Positions 63,522 to 64,000 of a stretch of 64,000 bases of DNA are shown piece by piece. Source of the stretch: Henckelia pumila (taxonomy: Eukaryota; Streptophyta; Magnoliopsida; Lamiales; Gesneriaceae); NCBI RefSeq assembly GCF_033568475.1, contig NC_133123.1:132776930-132840929 (forward strand), read 5' to 3'. The position numbers and the translations under genes are program-made. Under the pieces are notes generated by a model. That model saw nothing but the letters and a program-made list of their open reading frames with translations, had not been told where the DNA came from and ran no database searches. Numbering within the stretch: the stretch's first letter is position 1; every line of letters starts with the position of its first letter.

Positions 63522-64000
63522 GGTAACGTGAAATTGAATTGATTCCTGGTCCTGTTCACTCAACAATGGGAACAAAAAGGTAACACATACATCAAATCTG
63601 CAGCAGGATACCCCTTCAAAATTAGTATAAAATAAAGAATAGGACTTATGCGAATAAGGAACATTATCATAGGTGTGATTACAATTCAACAAAACTGAGG
63701 TATGCACACGGTATACCTCTAGGCTCCAACTGTGAGAGTAAATATAGATTAAAAAAAAAAAAAAAAAAGAAAGATACAAAAGGTAGAGGCCGTCTGGGCT
63801 AAAGCTAAGGGTGGGTGTAAACTCAAATTTTATTTTACTTGATGTGATAAAAACCAACAAGAACACAATTACTGAAAGAAGTGCCTTTTGGTGATTTATA
63901 GATAGTCATATACAGCCCGAAAGTGAAATGGAACAAGTTTATGCACACGATTATCCTGAATAGATAACAGATTCATGTGTGCCAACATTATTCAACGGTA
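63522..64000 (-). other. Probable intron of the minus-strand gene
   Basis: Bounded on the left by an acceptor (TTACCACAG on the minus strand). It holds an 18-base A run near 63750 and no clear exon. Confidence 0.4.

Overview
The window is nuclear DNA of a flowering plant, almost certainly a eudicot. It is AT-rich, and its genes are split by GT-AG introns. Five host genes were rebuilt exon by exon from splice sites and protein similarity: a GDSL esterase/lipase, a steroid 5-alpha-reductase-like protein, the ribosome-rescue factor PELOTA, a calcium-dependent protein kinase of the CPK1/CPK2 type, and the plant nucleoporin NUP1/NUP136. A single-exon gene for a small secreted peptide resembles the CTNIP/SCREW phytocytokines. 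The 3' end of an unrecognised coiled-coil gene lies at the right edge. The species cannot be named from sequence alone.

Layout. 1-9 kb is a three-level nest of transposons. A Copia-type LTR (1200-7620) is split by a hAT element (about 1799-7485), and that is split by a PIF/Harbinger element with both of its genes (2078-5801). The 494 bp left of the Harbinger is repeated on its right. The peptide gene is at 9063-9401 (minus). 10.7-15 kb holds a hAT MITE with a perfect 8-bp target duplication, a Tourist-type MITE with TTA target duplications and a degraded sister copy, an AT-rich repeat array, a Helitron 3' end with an RPA-like pseudogene, and a LINE tail. 17.7-20.5 kb is a complete-looking Gypsy-type solo LTR with a 5-bp target duplication. 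21.2-26.1 kb holds the convergent GDSL (plus) and reductase (minus) genes. 26.5-29.1 kb is a second Helitron with the same kind of terminus.

29.8-35.6 kb is PELOTA (minus, 16 exons, 378 aa). It is head to head with the kinase gene (37.3-50.5 kb, 7 coding exons, 573 aa). Intron 1 of the kinase holds a young, antisense Copia element of 8.0 kb flanked by a 146-bp duplication of intron sequence. 51.4-52.0 kb is a hAT MITE. 53.2-61.2 kb is NUP1 (9 exons, 1340 aa). A SINE and the minus-strand unknown gene close the window.

The genes do not form a pathway: this is ordinary plant gene space with heavy transposon traffic. I found no clearly new biological system. The most distinctive signals are structural. 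One is the 146-bp duplication around a Copia insertion. Another is the 494-bp duplication across the nested transposons. The third is about ten local two-copy tandem duplications of 15-110 bp, which look like repair scars. The peptide gene is the most interesting functional lead.
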